Shown: positions 35,705-46,150 of the stretch, piece by piece
Layout: each line of letters starts with the position of its first letter
How positions within the stretch are numbered: position 1 is the first letter of the stretch
Origin: Pinus tabuliformis
Lineage: Eukaryota > Streptophyta > Pinopsida > Pinales > Pinaceae
Direction: 5' to 3'
DNA: 64,000 bases
NCBI GenBank assembly: GCA_031772625.1
Contig: CM062817.1
Coordinates: 948,474,327 to 948,538,326, forward strand
Notes under the pieces: model-generated
Databases searched by the model: none
What the model was told of the DNA's origin: nothing
What the model saw: the letters and a program-made list of their open reading frames with translations, nothing else
Program-made: the position numbers and the translations under genes

Positions 35705-37273
35705 ATGGAGCACACCAACCAAGGAATTCCCCTTGGTGGAAATCCTAGTCCCTTCTCCTCTTGGGGAGATGTTGGTGTGCCCCATATGGCCACATTGTCG
35801 CTTCCAGGACTGACAATTGGCCTGCCGGTCTGGCTCTTTTCAACCAATGTCGTTCAGAACACCACTATTCCTGAACAGTCGAGTCAACAGTTAGACCAGA
35901 CCAGAGTTGCCCACCAGCCTTCTACTTCACCTAGTTCTTCCTCTCCTCCTTCCTCTTCGCTGGACGGAACTGGTAAAACAAAAAACCAAGTTCCTAAGGA
36001 GAAGAAGGAAAAGAAGAAGAAAGAGAAGAAGAAGAAGGAGCCAAAAGCGACTGGGGGCAAACAAGTGTCGTCTGACAAAAATCCACACACAACACTGACT
36101 AGGCCTAAATCGCCATGTGTCATATGCAAGGGAGACCACTTCCACAGAGATTGTCCCTGCATCCCCCGGATACTAAGGGACTGGCCTCCCCGTTTGCACA
36201 ATTCGGGAGCGTCAACCTCTGATAGCCATGTTGACTGCTCACCGTCAACTAGTGAAAGTGAATCCATAGGACAAAGAGGGAAAACTAGATTTCCCTGGAA
36301 ACTGTGTGAAGGCGACCATGCCATCCACCGTTGTCCCTTCTTAGACGAGGCTAAAATAGTTTTGGAAGATCGCCCGGTTTTACTAGTGCAACTTCCTCCT
36401 AGATATCAAAAACTCCTGCCAAGTCCTTCACTAGTTGAGAACCCGGCTGGCCCGCCCAGGTGGTCAGCCGAAGCACCTATCATTGAAGATGAACCGTCTG
36501 AATCCATACCTGAAGAAAGTCAAAAGGTTGAGACGGCAGTTGACCCGGTTTTGCCTTCAGAGGCTCTATCTTCGAATGATACCATCACAGAGGAGAATAA
36601 AGACGACACCGTCCAAATTCTCTTCATCAGCACAGACTCCGACGAACAAGGGGGAAATTTGCCCATTCCTTTATCGCAGGAAGGAACTTCGTCAGAGTCA
36701 TATCCGGCCGTCTATTCGGTCCCACCACCAAGCAACCTAGTTGTCTCGTTCGACTGGAACCAACTAGGCAGACCCCGGTTGCCAGCAAGCATACCATTCA
36801 GAATTGTCGTTCAAATATACAGAATGGTAATGGCTGGCACTATCATTGATGAGGGGGCATCTGTGAGTATCCTTTCCTCTATTGCTTGGAAAGCGCTTGG
36901 TTCGCCAGCGCTTTTGCCTGAAATGAGAAATCTATCAGGCTTTGATAAAGGAACCAGTCGACCTTTAGGGATCCTCCCCAATGTGCCCATAACATTGAAA
37001 GGGAAGACCCTTCAAATGAACGTGATGGTCGTTCAAGGACCCTTGGATTATAACCTACTCCTTGGACGAGACTATATATATTGCATGGGGGCCCTCGTCT
37101 CCTCACTCTTTAGAGTAATGTGTTTTCCGCATGAAGGAAGAATGGTCAAGCTCATGGACCAACTTTCATTTCCCGAATCACGCATCGCAAATAGTCATAT
37201 ACCATCCCTAAATGGTCTATTCACGCAAGAAGTGTCTCAACCCACGGTCCGTCCTCCTGATGAGCGCGAGTAA
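35705..37273 (+). CDS. Element E ORF: zinc-knuckle plus aspartic-protease-like protein (522 aa)
   Basis: Intact frame from ATG at 35705 (context AAAAAATGG) to TAA. Residues 1-60 are hydrophobic and Gly/Pro-rich; about 75-125 are Ser/Pro then Lys-rich (KEKKEKKKKEKKKK). A zinc knuckle CVICKGDHFHRDC is at about 138-150, and a degraded second one (WKLCEGDHAIHRC, first Cys replaced by Trp) at about 198-210. An acidic Ser-rich linker follows, then a retropepsin-like domain at about 360-495 with IIDEGASVSILSS, ILPNVPITLKGKTLQ and PLDYNLLLGRDYIY. The catalytic motif is DEGA rather than DTGA/DSGA. It equals gag C-terminus plus PR of element C in order. Probably RNA-binding; protease activity unproven. 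Confidence 0.9.
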   Translation: MEHTNQGIPLGGNPSPFSSWGDVGVPHMATLSLPGLTIGLPVWLFSTNVVQNTTIPEQSSQQLDQTRVAHQPSTSPSSSSPPSSSLDGTGKTKNQVPKEKKEKKKKEKKKKEPKATGGKQVSSDKNPHTTLTRPKSPCVICKGDHFHRDCPCIPRILRDWPPRLHNSGASTSDSHVDCSPSTSESESIGQRGKTRFPWKLCEGDHAIHRCPFLDEAKIVLEDRPVLLVQLPPRYQKLLPSPSLVENPAGPPRWSAEAPIIEDEPSESIPEESQKVETAVDPVLPSEALSSNDTITEENKDDTVQILFISTDSDEQGGNLPIPLSQEGTSSESYPAVYSVPPPSNLVVSFDWNQLGRPRLPASIPFRIVVQIYRMVMAGTIIDEGASVSILSSIAWKALGSPALLPEMRNLSGFDKGTSRPLGILPNVPITLKGKTLQMNVMVVQGPLDYNLLLGRDYIYCMGALVSSLFRVMCFPHEGRMVKLMDQLSFPESRIANSHIPSLNGLFTQEVSQPTVRPPDERE

Positions 37274-37839
37274 TCCGGGAGGATATGACTGGAACCCAGG
37301 GGGCATGCGTCCTGGTCTGCTTCAGCAGGAAAACTTTGGGTATAGGGTAGGTTTCCGCGAGAGAATATGACTAGTCTGTACCCCGCCCATGCTGGAAGAG
37401 GGTTATTCTAGAATAAGATTCTTTTGTCAAAGTTATGTGAGTTGGCGGGCATCGTCGCTCACCTTTGTCTATTTCGGTAGACATTGCCGAGGAAGTGTTT
37501 TGTTTGAAAGATTAACAAGACAATCTTTGGGTAACCTGAAAGAGGTAAGCCTCTCTCGTTAAAACAATTGTTTTGACGGAAATGAAGTAGAGGTAACCTT
37601 GAAATCGTACTTTATGCCTGGGGGCATGCAAACCTTTTGGAGTGCAAGAAAGGGACGGCTATTTATTTTTTAAATTTTTAGGTCCTTCCCTTTAAACCTG
37701 TAGGTCTAACCCTTTAAACTCGTAGGATTAGTCGTTTCCGAACTTGCATAATGAAAGGATGCGGGGCATAGCTTTATAAGATGAAGCTCCATAAAAAATA
37801 GGATCTTAATGAGACATTCTTATCATATGACTGGGTAAT

Positions 37840-37990
37840 CGAGCAGTTTTAGCACACAGTTCATGCTCGTTAAAAAATAAACGCAAGATCCGAGCAGTTT
37901 TAGCGCATAGTTCATGCTCGTTAAAAAATAAACATAAGACCGAGCAAATGTTTCCACCCGCGTTTAAGCTCGTTAAAAAATGAACTATCC
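37840..37990 (+). repeat. Three tandem 50-bp units with CGAGCA/TGCTCG stems
   Basis: Units start at 37840, 37891 and 37941. Each has CGAGCA, a spacer, its complement TGCTCG (third unit only CGAGC/GCTCG) and then TTAAAAAATAAAC or similar. The first two units are nearly identical over CGAGCAGTTTTAGC. Confidence 0.92.
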
Positions 37991-38249
37991 TGGTAAATAA
38001 CCACAGTGAATGTAATATCATCAGCCATTAAAGCCTTGGTCGTGTTTGCACCGTCACCTCCACTTTTCCATTGGCCGATCGTTCACCTCCATATGTTTGT
38101 TTACCCATTTTGAGGAACAGCTGCGAAGAGTGATTTCACCTAGCCATCCTTGTGACACTGCCGTGATTGGAAAATTCCAACCTGTACCTGGAATCAGCTG
38201 CTAACCCTGTTTATCACTCGTTCCTCAAAAGATGAGTCTTCTTTAAGCT

Positions 38250-38645
38250 CTTTTCATCTGACTCGTAAAATATGAAAAGATTGCCGAGTTTTGGCCTTCC
38301 AGCTCGTTAAAGCGACCGGAAGAGATATCCCTCCTCTAGATTTTAATCTTTTTGGACCTGAGGGATTATTGCACAAAAAAGATCGAGCGCTTGTTTTATT
38401 CGGCTCGTTAAAACTATCGAAAACTCATCCCTTCTGTATTGTTTTATACTTTTTCGGACTTAAGGGATTAGATGACGAAAAAGGACTTTTGGAGTTAACT
38501 TTATGTACCTTTTCAGACTCTCTAAAAATGAAAAGGACCGAGTTATCCTTGTCGTTAGACTCGTTAAAATCATTAAATAGCGACAAACTTGTCTTTAGAC
38601 GAGAACGAGTTTCACTATCGCTAGGCTCGTTAAAACATAGCGATG
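38250..38645 (+). repeat. Hairpin array in element E
   Basis: Hairpins in 400 bp: CTTTTCAT/ATGAAAAG (38250-38279); CTTCC/GGAAG (38296-38322); ATCTTTTT/AAAAAGAT (38346-38383); CTTTTTCG/CGAAAAAG (38449-38483); CCTTTTCA/TGAAAAGG (38508-38536); TTGTCGTTA/TAGCGACAA with one G-T pair (38549-38586); ATCGCTA/TAGCGAT (38617-38644). Stems differ, but most loops contain GACTCGTTAAAA or a close variant. Confidence 0.88.
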
Positions 38646-39794
38646 GGCTTGCCCGAAGGGCAGGTTATAGAACAAGCATATGTTATCCTCCTCAAGCTTG
38701 ACAAAAATAAAGAGGTGCTGGTCAGCAATGACTGGGGAAAAATTGGGAGAAACTCAAGAAAACTTTGATGGTAGCAAGTCGCTCTTGAACATGACACTTT
38801 TCCTCCGTACCACAATCGGGTTGGGTTGTTTCATTCACCGGTCACATCCATGGTCTCGCCATACCATCCATATTTGGGGTAATGCTACCGATCCATCGCA
38901 TCAGTGTCGCCACATGTTCAAGAGAAGTCGTTCAGAAAAGTCAACCATGTCCCATCCACTGCCATACATTATCCTTCATCCTTTCATGACCGCCACCCTG
39001 AATCATATGTCACAGATCGTTTTCACCTCCATTAAAATCATTAGCTCCGTTCCGTGTCACTGATGTGGGATTCATTAAGGCCCTCCTTTGACGGATCGCT
39101 TCTTGTCGACATCAGCTCATTATCCAAGAAGTTGATCTAGGAACAACCCCTTCAGTACTTTGAAGCTTGCATGCCTCAATGGCAAGTTTCTCACTTCCGG
39201 CGACAGGTATACATCAATGACCTTCGACCGAAAGATTTTGCGTGGTGTTCGACGCCAAGTCCTTTATTCACACCACGTGAATTGTACTGCAGTACCTTGA
39301 GGGTCATTATCATTATCGGTGATTCCTCTCGCGCTTGTTAACGGTTTACCCCATTGACCGGTAATCAAGCGATGTCTTTCCATGTTCGACTTCAGAACAT
39401 TTCTCACATGGATCAACTTGTACTTAGAGTGAAGATCGAACGAGTTTGAAGACCCTGGATCTAGTTTCATCCATCCAGGCTGCGATATATATTCAGGAAA
39501 GATAAAGACATTGACATGTACATCATTGCAGCAGATAATCATCCTACTCAAAGGATGATAATTTCATCAAAATTATCAGTCTACCATCAGACGATTGTCT
39601 GTTCTATGTACAGAAAAATGAATTTATAAAGCTGAGCATGGGAATGCCCGCCTCAGCTAGATCATGAAAACAGTATGAAAAATAATGTATTGTATTGTAT
39701 CTTATTACAGGTCTCCTCCCAGCATTGGATGAACTTCGGATCCCCCTGATAAAGCATTTCACCCGATAAACGGCCTCATACTTTAGGGGGCAAC

Positions 39795-40841
39795 TGTTAT
39801 AGACATTTTTGTGCCTTACAGCATTGAGCATGAAATGTCCATAATCTAAGGGATCCAAAGTCCCTAAACATGTTGTTCCTACCCCTAGAGGAACAAGGCT
39901 AACAAACCACAGCAATTCACAGAAGTTCTCCACCAGAAACTGCTCAAAAACAAGTCAATTCAGGATCATTTCAGTGGCTCCACTAGTTGTTTGCGCTGAA
40001 TGTCAAAGCCAACACTGGCTACCTGCGCTGAATGTCAAAGGCAACACTCGCTACCTGCACTGAGCGAGAGTGGACATGTGGCAAGTTCATTTCTCAAGGT
40101 GTCAGAACCCAGGAAGCTTCCAAAATGACACTTGCCTCAGGGAATTCGACTGGTGATGAGTAAGAGGTTCCAAATCTCCAAGTGGAAGCAAGAACCTCCA
40201 AGTGGAATCAAGAACTGACAGAGGGAGAGGACACTAGTCAGATCTCAAGCTGACTCATCCTCTCTCCAAACATCTATATATGGATCTCTCCTCCATGAGA
40301 TCTAGAGGCTGGAATTTTTTTATTGCAAAGAATTGTTGTTGGTTTGAGATTGGGATCATTGGGTGCTTAATGCTTTGAAGGGGGTGAAGATAGGAATTCC
40401 ATTTGCTGGGAAGGAGATGCTGGATTGGAGCCCTCTGGGTTGTATCTCTTCCTGAACCTTGTTATTCATCAATAAAGCTATCTTGGTTTCTCCTATATAT
40501 TGATGTATTTTTGATGTATGATTGCATTAGTATGTTTAGTTTACTTCTAATCCTGAACTAGTTATGAATATGAATCCATGTCTTGTGTAGTGTTCTCTTC
40601 TTGTGATCTTGCAGAAACCTCTTGAAGCTGGGCGAGCGAGAAGGCAAGTAGCTGGGAACTCTCCAAGTGAAGAGAGACCGGATCGAGGGACAAACGGAAG
40701 ACACCGGTTAGTCCATCTATCTCTCTTCATTCTTAATTCATAAAGGAAGAATACTAGAATAGCTATCTCTGTTTGTTGCTAAGGCACTGTCACACCTTAG
40801 GTGGATAGGATCGTCCTGCATAGGCATTTTTCCCCACAACA
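39795..40841 (+). repeat. Element E 3' LTR (1047 bp)
   Basis: Same length and ends as the 5' LTR, at a constant offset of 6863 bp. About 20 substitutions were seen by eye. It is followed by TGTAC. Confidence 0.97.
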
Positions 40842-40846
40842 TGTAC
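40842..40846. repeat. Element E target-site duplication, right
   Basis: TGTAC, identical to 32927-32931. Confidence 0.95.
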
Positions 40847-41530
40847 CTGGATCTTTGACCTAATATTGAAGCACATTGAGCCAACATACTTTCATGCATG
40901 TATCGTGGATGTTTTGAGGCTATTCTTTGGATGTTTGTACTATATGTTATATTCATATGCACTAAGGAAATTGAACTACTTCATTAGATTTGGTACTTAT
41001 CTTGTTGAATGTGTGTTGTATTTTCTTTATTGAATTTTTGTTATCTTGTGAACTAATTCCTAGGTTGTTCAACGAATCTTTCCTTCCTCTCGTGTGATTC
41101 TATTATGATAGTATTGTTACTTTCTTTCTAAACACTCACTCTTGTCTCACGCTTGTGAAGGTATCCATTTACACATTGTAATTGGTGTTCCATCATGTCA
41201 AATTACATTTTTGTTCAAAGGTTATGTGTATAATATCTTATGTTATACTTTGAAACCGAGGATAACCTTAAGTTATGGTGGTCGTGCCGATACTCCAGAT
41301 GGGGCACCCACTCCAAATAGTTTGAGGTCTAATTGGGACTTCAGATTAGTGAGACCCCTTATATGTTGGCGACATCTAGCACCATCAACATTCTAGTGCT
41401 AGAATGAGGGCTAAATGACAAGTTGTACCCATTGATTCTATTTTAAACGTCTTACCTTAAATGGTTCTTTCCCAAATCATAATCCTGGAATGTTTTTCTA
41501 GCTTGTACGCTGGTAAACTATTCATCTTTG
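40847..41530. other. Unassigned DNA right of element E
   Basis: Continues the sequence left of 32926 (the insertion site of E). No supported coding region or repeat. Confidence 0.4.
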
Positions 41531-41539
41531 TGTAGAAAA

Positions 41540-43103
41540 TATATGACTTGTCTTAATTGAAGTTTGATGGTGAGGGTGATATATCCACAACTAAGCATTT
41601 CTTTCAGTTTTCTAAGTTTTATGAATCTAATTAAATCAAAGATGAAGATATTGCTTGTGTTCTTTTCTTCCTGACCCTTGAAGGTATATTTAACCAATGG
41701 TGTCAACCCTACTGTCTGCTTCCATCCATTCACTTGATGAATTCCTTAAGGAGCTTCATCAAGCTTTTGATAGGTATGTTCTTAAAATAATTAATCAAAT
41801 AAGAATGTACCCTACTAAATGAATTGAGGATTTTTCTAATCGATTCCTTCACTCATGTTATGGATTTTCTAGAGAAGGTATATATTGGGATTTACTTAAA
41901 AAGGATTTTCGAAATTTTGGTTCAAATGTCTTTAAATGATGAGTCTAAACCCATGGATGATCTTGTTCTCTCAACTTTTGAAAAGCATGAGACACCTCTT
42001 ATTTCAAAGGAGGAACTTACTATTCATTTTGTTCCTTGTCCTCCTCCTTTTCTAGTACCAATCAAGGTGCCTCTACGTATTAATGATTAATTTGGGAAAT
42101 ATACAAATCAAATTCCTAATCCATCCTCCCAACCTTCAACCACTTATGATGATCTTTATCTGGCTAAGGATAATTTGGAATGGTTCATGGAGCTTAAGGT
42201 GAAGCTAATACCTTAATTTATCAAGATGATATTAACACCCATGACTCTAGTGTTTAATCTGAATTGGATACCTGTCATCTTCTATTATCTCTTTCTCATG
42301 ATCCCTTTCCCCTTGATCTGCTTGATTAATCCCTTTCAAAATATTCAGATTTTCAGCCTACCAACCCAAGTAGTAGTTAGGTTCAAGGTAGTCATATTTC
42401 ACAGGTAGAGGAGCAGAAAGGTGAAAAATATTTTGATATTTCATGTGTTTTTCATAGTCTTCTATGTCAAGGTAATGTTTCTTCATTCTCAAATGATTTA
42501 GAATTTATTAATCTCATTAGTCAATCAAATGAAATCATTTTCTCTACTCAATCTAAAGTCTTGGGAAACCATCATACTAACAATGATGACTCCATTGATG
42601 TATATGATGATTAATTCCCAAGTGCACCAACTCATATATGATTTTAACAAGAAGATTTTGATCTTGAATCTGATTCAGCAAAAGAAGATTTTCTCATGGA
42701 AATGTCCTCTTCCACTCACTATCCCTTGTGCCCTTTTGTTTGAAATTCATTAATTTATTATGAAGATACTTGAATATGGACTTCAAATTCATCATCTAAT
42801 GGGAATATTTATAAACTAACACAATGTAGTGACGTCATCCATGATGAGGAGGAAGGTAAGGAACTCATCAAATATCCATTCCATTCCTTTTCATTTCTTG
42901 TCTTGCATAGTGAAAATTCTTCAGTTCAGGTTACTCATGAGATTTTTCTAGCCTATCCATCCTTAGAGATGAAATTACAGGAGTCTTTTCACTTGAGTAA
43001 TCTATTTGTTAAACTTGAGAAATATTATCAAAGAAGTGACATAGATAACTACAATCTAGATAATAATAACCTTATTGAAATTAATAGTAGTAGTTGTCCA
43101 TAA
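41540..43103 (+). pseudogene. Decayed gypsy-type gag (element H)
   Basis: Plus-strand translation with frame changes gives FDGEGDISTTKHFFQFSKFYE, IKDEDIACVLFFLTLEGIFNQWCQ and SIHSLDEFLKELHQAFDRY at 41560-41780, which matches retrotransposon-gag sequences in order and spacing. The open stretch 41824-42090 continues it with LVQMSLNDESKPMDDLVLSTFEKHE. To 43103 there is acidic, Asp/Glu/Ser-rich sequence (VYDD, LESDSAKEDFLME) with several stops. No LTR, PBS or pol was found. Moderately confident for gag, weak beyond 42100. Confidence 0.6.
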
Positions 43104-44773
43104 CGCATGCATCCTCTAATAAAATATTCAAAATTTGATTCTATAATTTGTTAGCACTCAGAATGAACCTCAAGGCTGAGAAGAGGCAATTCTGAGGTAA
43201 CCACAGACCAATCTTTGATCTGGCATCTAGCCTTTCCAGACCAGAGAGGGCTCTCCCTTTGCCAACTGAGGGTGTCTGAAATAAATGAATCTTAGACTAG
43301 ATATGAAGTGTGGGGATTTGTTTTAAAATTTTTGGGTTGAAAACAACAAGAGAAAGGACCATTGGACTATGGAGTTGATGCTAGTTTTTGTCGAAAAGCT
43401 TGGGGCAAAGTAGGCGCAATGCTCATCCAGATAAAAGATGTAAATGAGAGAAGAAAAGAGGAGAAATCCCGCTACCCTGCAGGTATTAATCAGGGGATGG
43501 ATCTATAGTGGCAGCGTTAGAATTACTCAACAAAGCATCAAACAGAGGATGGATTCTGCAGAGATAACCACTACATTTACCAACAAAATCATTGTGAAAG
43601 GAGCATCATGCATGGATGGATTCCTAACACTTCCCTTAGATAATGTTGTAACAAGAATTAGTAGAAAAAACAAAGTATGTAAGTGATCTTACAAGGAACA
43701 CATGTTGGACATTAAACACCGTGATGGATTCCAAATCTAAAGGGCAGAAACTGCTCCATTAAAAATAATATTCAGAAAAATCTTTACACAGTCCAAGCCT
43801 TACATCTCAAAAATTATCATATATATACCCTATTACATCTTAATTTTGTTTTCCTAATCATAGGAATCAAAATAATTAAAATTAAAAAAGAAAACCAAAC
43901 ATGTGATGCGATCAAATTACATAAATTAAAATTATAACTAAATAATTTAATTAGATCTCATCAAAATAGATTTGCTGCAATATCTTCAACTCGAACTGCT
44001 GAAGATGTCATTGTTGGAAATCTAGAATGTTTTAACAGCTATTGATTTCAAGCCTACAAACTCTGCCACCTATCCATTGGAAAATTTGAACGCTTCCATC
44101 TATCCCCTTCAAAAACTTAGTGTTGCTGATTTCATGGCTAAAACACTTGCCATCGGTTCCTAGAAAGATTCGAATTATGCCACATGTCTCTTTATTGCTC
44201 ATGAAATCTCTGAAACATGTCGAGGAATCTTTGTTTTAGGATAATTTGTTATCCAAGTTTTTGTTCGCATGAACAGATTAACCTCGGCCTTTAGAAAAAA
44301 TATCGGCTTATTTCTCTCAGTGATACTAATAATGAATGTAAATTTTCCTAGAAGAAAATCATCATTAACTTTTAAAATATATATAAAAAAAAAACGAGTT
44401 ACATTCAAAGAGCACTTGCCACTTGAGCACTATAAAAATAAGACCAATTTCCAAGCTGGAAATTTATTCTTTTCTCAGCTATACTTTCATCAACAACATA
44501 ATGCTTTCATCAGTAGAAATAATCTACATCATTTAATCACACAAAATTCCATAAAAAAATTTCAATGGTAGCCTCTAGGAACTTCGGCATAAAAGGAAAT
44601 TTCTTCACTGCCTTCAAATGTCATATATAATCAGGCATCAGTATGCAAAAGACCTTTCAAATCTAGATCAATAGTTCTTGGAGCGAGTGTTTCTTCCACT
44701 CCTGTTGTCATCTCCTTAAGCAACAGAACCATGATGCCTTCATGACAAGGTCAAACATTTTCCAATGACTAAT
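43104..44773. other. Unassigned DNA, possibly 3' flank of the Urb2-like fragment
   Basis: No recognisable gene on either strand; the 80-codon plus-strand frame at 43444-43686 resembles nothing I know. The part next to 44774 lies beyond the Urb2-like stop codon and may be its 3' UTR. Confidence 0.4.
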
Positions 44774-45330
44774 TCATATTTTCCCTGTGTACCTAAAATG
44801 TCCTTCATAATCAAGCCTTAGTGCCTAAAATCCACTCTGACGGGGACTCTCACCCAGAACAGCATGCAATTGTTGAAGATCTTCCAATGAACAAGTATCA
44901 ACCAAAACATAAATACTAGGCCGAAGTGCCCCATCTATCTCCTTCTTTGAGGCCTGAATTTTCTGGACCACACCCAGACAGAACACATATGTAATTAGAA
45001 AGAATGTGAGGAAAATATATCCCAAGTGTATCCTTATGTTGCCCCATCTCTTCATAGACTCGTTGAAGCCAGCGTGCACATTTAACTCCTTCATTTACAG
45101 TCTAGAGGGTGGAACTCAATTTTTCTGGCCTATCATGATCTACTAACTCCAAACAGAAAAGGAAGATACACAATGAGTCTTCAAGAAGAAATACAGTGCC
45201 CACTCTTCCTCTTGTGATGGTCTTAGAAAAGCACAAAGTAACCTGCAACAAGTAACAAACAATTCTACTGATGTTTTACTCTCCGCAGCAAAACCGCATT
45301 CCACAACCATGGTTGCTTTCATACAATCTA
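44774..45330 (-). pseudogene. Urb2/Npa2-like C-terminal gene fragment
   Basis: Minus-strand translation gives FAAESKTSVELFVTCCRLL, then after frameshifts VNEGVKCARWLQRVYEEMG, FPHILSNYICVLSGCGP, EIDGALRPSIYVLVDTCSLEDL, QLHAVLGESP and, after another shift, DYEGHFRYTGKI and a stop at 44774. This order and ending fit the C-terminus of plant Urb2/Npa2-type ribosome-biogenesis proteins, recalled from family knowledge. At least three frameshifts and one stop make it non-functional. No intron is obvious within about 550 bp. It follows the SERRATE-like fragment on the same strand. Confidence 0.72.
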
Positions 45331-45800
45331 TTTGTTGATGTGGAAAATATACCCTGCATTGTGTTACATATTCGGTGGATTTGAACTGACGTGATGATAG
45401 CCCTAAATGTGATCTTCATCAATATTGGGGATATCTCTCTGTTGTTCATTAGAATCTTGCAATAACCATCCACCTCCAACTTGCCTGAGGATGGCCCTAC
45501 ACACAACGCCAAAAGGCAGCGCGTTGTGCCATAAGGCAGCACGCAACGCCATATTGAAATTTCAATCGCCTTTTCCTCATCTCTAACACAACTTGTAATA
45601 GACACCAGTGCATTTTACAGTAGCAAGCATAGGATGAGACCAATTTACTATTGAACATGCTCTCACAAGACCACCATGGAGCATAAACCTCGATAGAGCA
45701 CCCTTGTCTTTTCAAATAAGGGTGAAAGTGGTGCTCCCTAAAACTTATAAACTCCTGTTAATTAAAGTCCAAACCACATAAGACTCATTTTACATCTCTG
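45331..45800 (-). other. Linker between gene fragments
   Basis: About 470 bp between the SERRATE-like and Urb2-like pieces. The lower part may be more Urb2 sequence (MQGIFSTSTNRLYESNHG just upstream of the recognised block). The rest contains an imperfect repeat around GGCGTTGCGTGCTGCC and GCGCTGCCTTTTGGCGTTG. Not identified. Confidence 0.4.
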
Positions 45801-46150
45801 TCCATACTGTTAAGTAGTCAATTTCACACCAGGTGCATCTGGATCATTCATGTAGTTTTGAAAAATACTTTGGATGTTAGCTCCCAAATAATATCTGGAT
45901 GCTTTAGCCTCAAGTGCTTATGAACAAATTCTGTTGCATGAAACATCTTAGCACAACCCTTGGCTCCACAACCATATTTCCATCTACATTTATCATCCCT
46001 TATTTTTCTCACATAAGGATCTGAGGCTTCACTAGTTGCAGCCTCTAACTTATCCTTTGATGCCATGATCTCTAATGGATATTGACCCTGCAACCTAGCT
46101 TGCCAGGTATAATCCAATTTCTTCTCCCATTCCGTTGCAGTCGTCCATCA
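45801..46150 (-). pseudogene. SERRATE/ARS2-like gene fragment with C2H2 zinc finger
   Basis: The frame 46117-45848 reads TWQARLQGQYPLEIM, SDPYVRKIRDDKCRWKYGCG, AKGCAKMFHATEFVHKHLRL and KHPDIIWELTSK. Upstream TATEWEKKLD and, after a one-base shift, FQNYMNDPDAPGVKL extend it. The C-x4-C (CGAKGC), HKH and KH elements are the conserved zinc-finger core of SERRATE/ARS2, a nuclear RNA-processing and microRNA-biogenesis factor. Only this middle segment of a protein of about 700 residues is present and it is frameshifted near 45870. The upstream edge directly abuts SMG1-like sequence. Confidence 0.85.

Larger units (their letters stand above)
37274..39778 (+). other. Element E 3' untranslated region
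   Basis: About 2.5 kb with no gene. It contains a 50-bp tandem repeat (37840-37990), a dense hairpin cluster (38250-38645), and from 38660 a stretch homologous to element C 25735-26620. It ends in the polypurine tract ACTTTAGGGGGCAAC at 39779-39794. Confidence 0.8.
32932..40841 (+). mobile_element. Element E: non-autonomous Tat-like LTR retrotransposon (7910 bp)
   Basis: Complete ends: 1047-bp LTRs, perfect 5-bp target duplications TGTAC (32927-32931 and 40842-40846), PBS and polypurine tract. It codes for one intact 522-residue protein with zinc knuckle and protease-like domain. I find no gag matrix, RT, RNase H or integrase. LTR copies differ at roughly 20 of 1047 positions by eye, mostly transitions, with no indels, so it is the youngest insertion recognised here. 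Its 3' region and PBS resemble element C. It would have needed enzymes from a related autonomous element. Confidence 0.95.

Noticed and set aside
35884-36324. 146-codon minus-strand frame opposite the element E ORF
   Set aside because: Antisense shadow of the Ser/Lys-rich part of the real ORF.
38250-38645. tRNA or snRNA genes within the hairpin array
   Set aside because: No cloverleaf, no box A/B, and stems are independent short hairpins.
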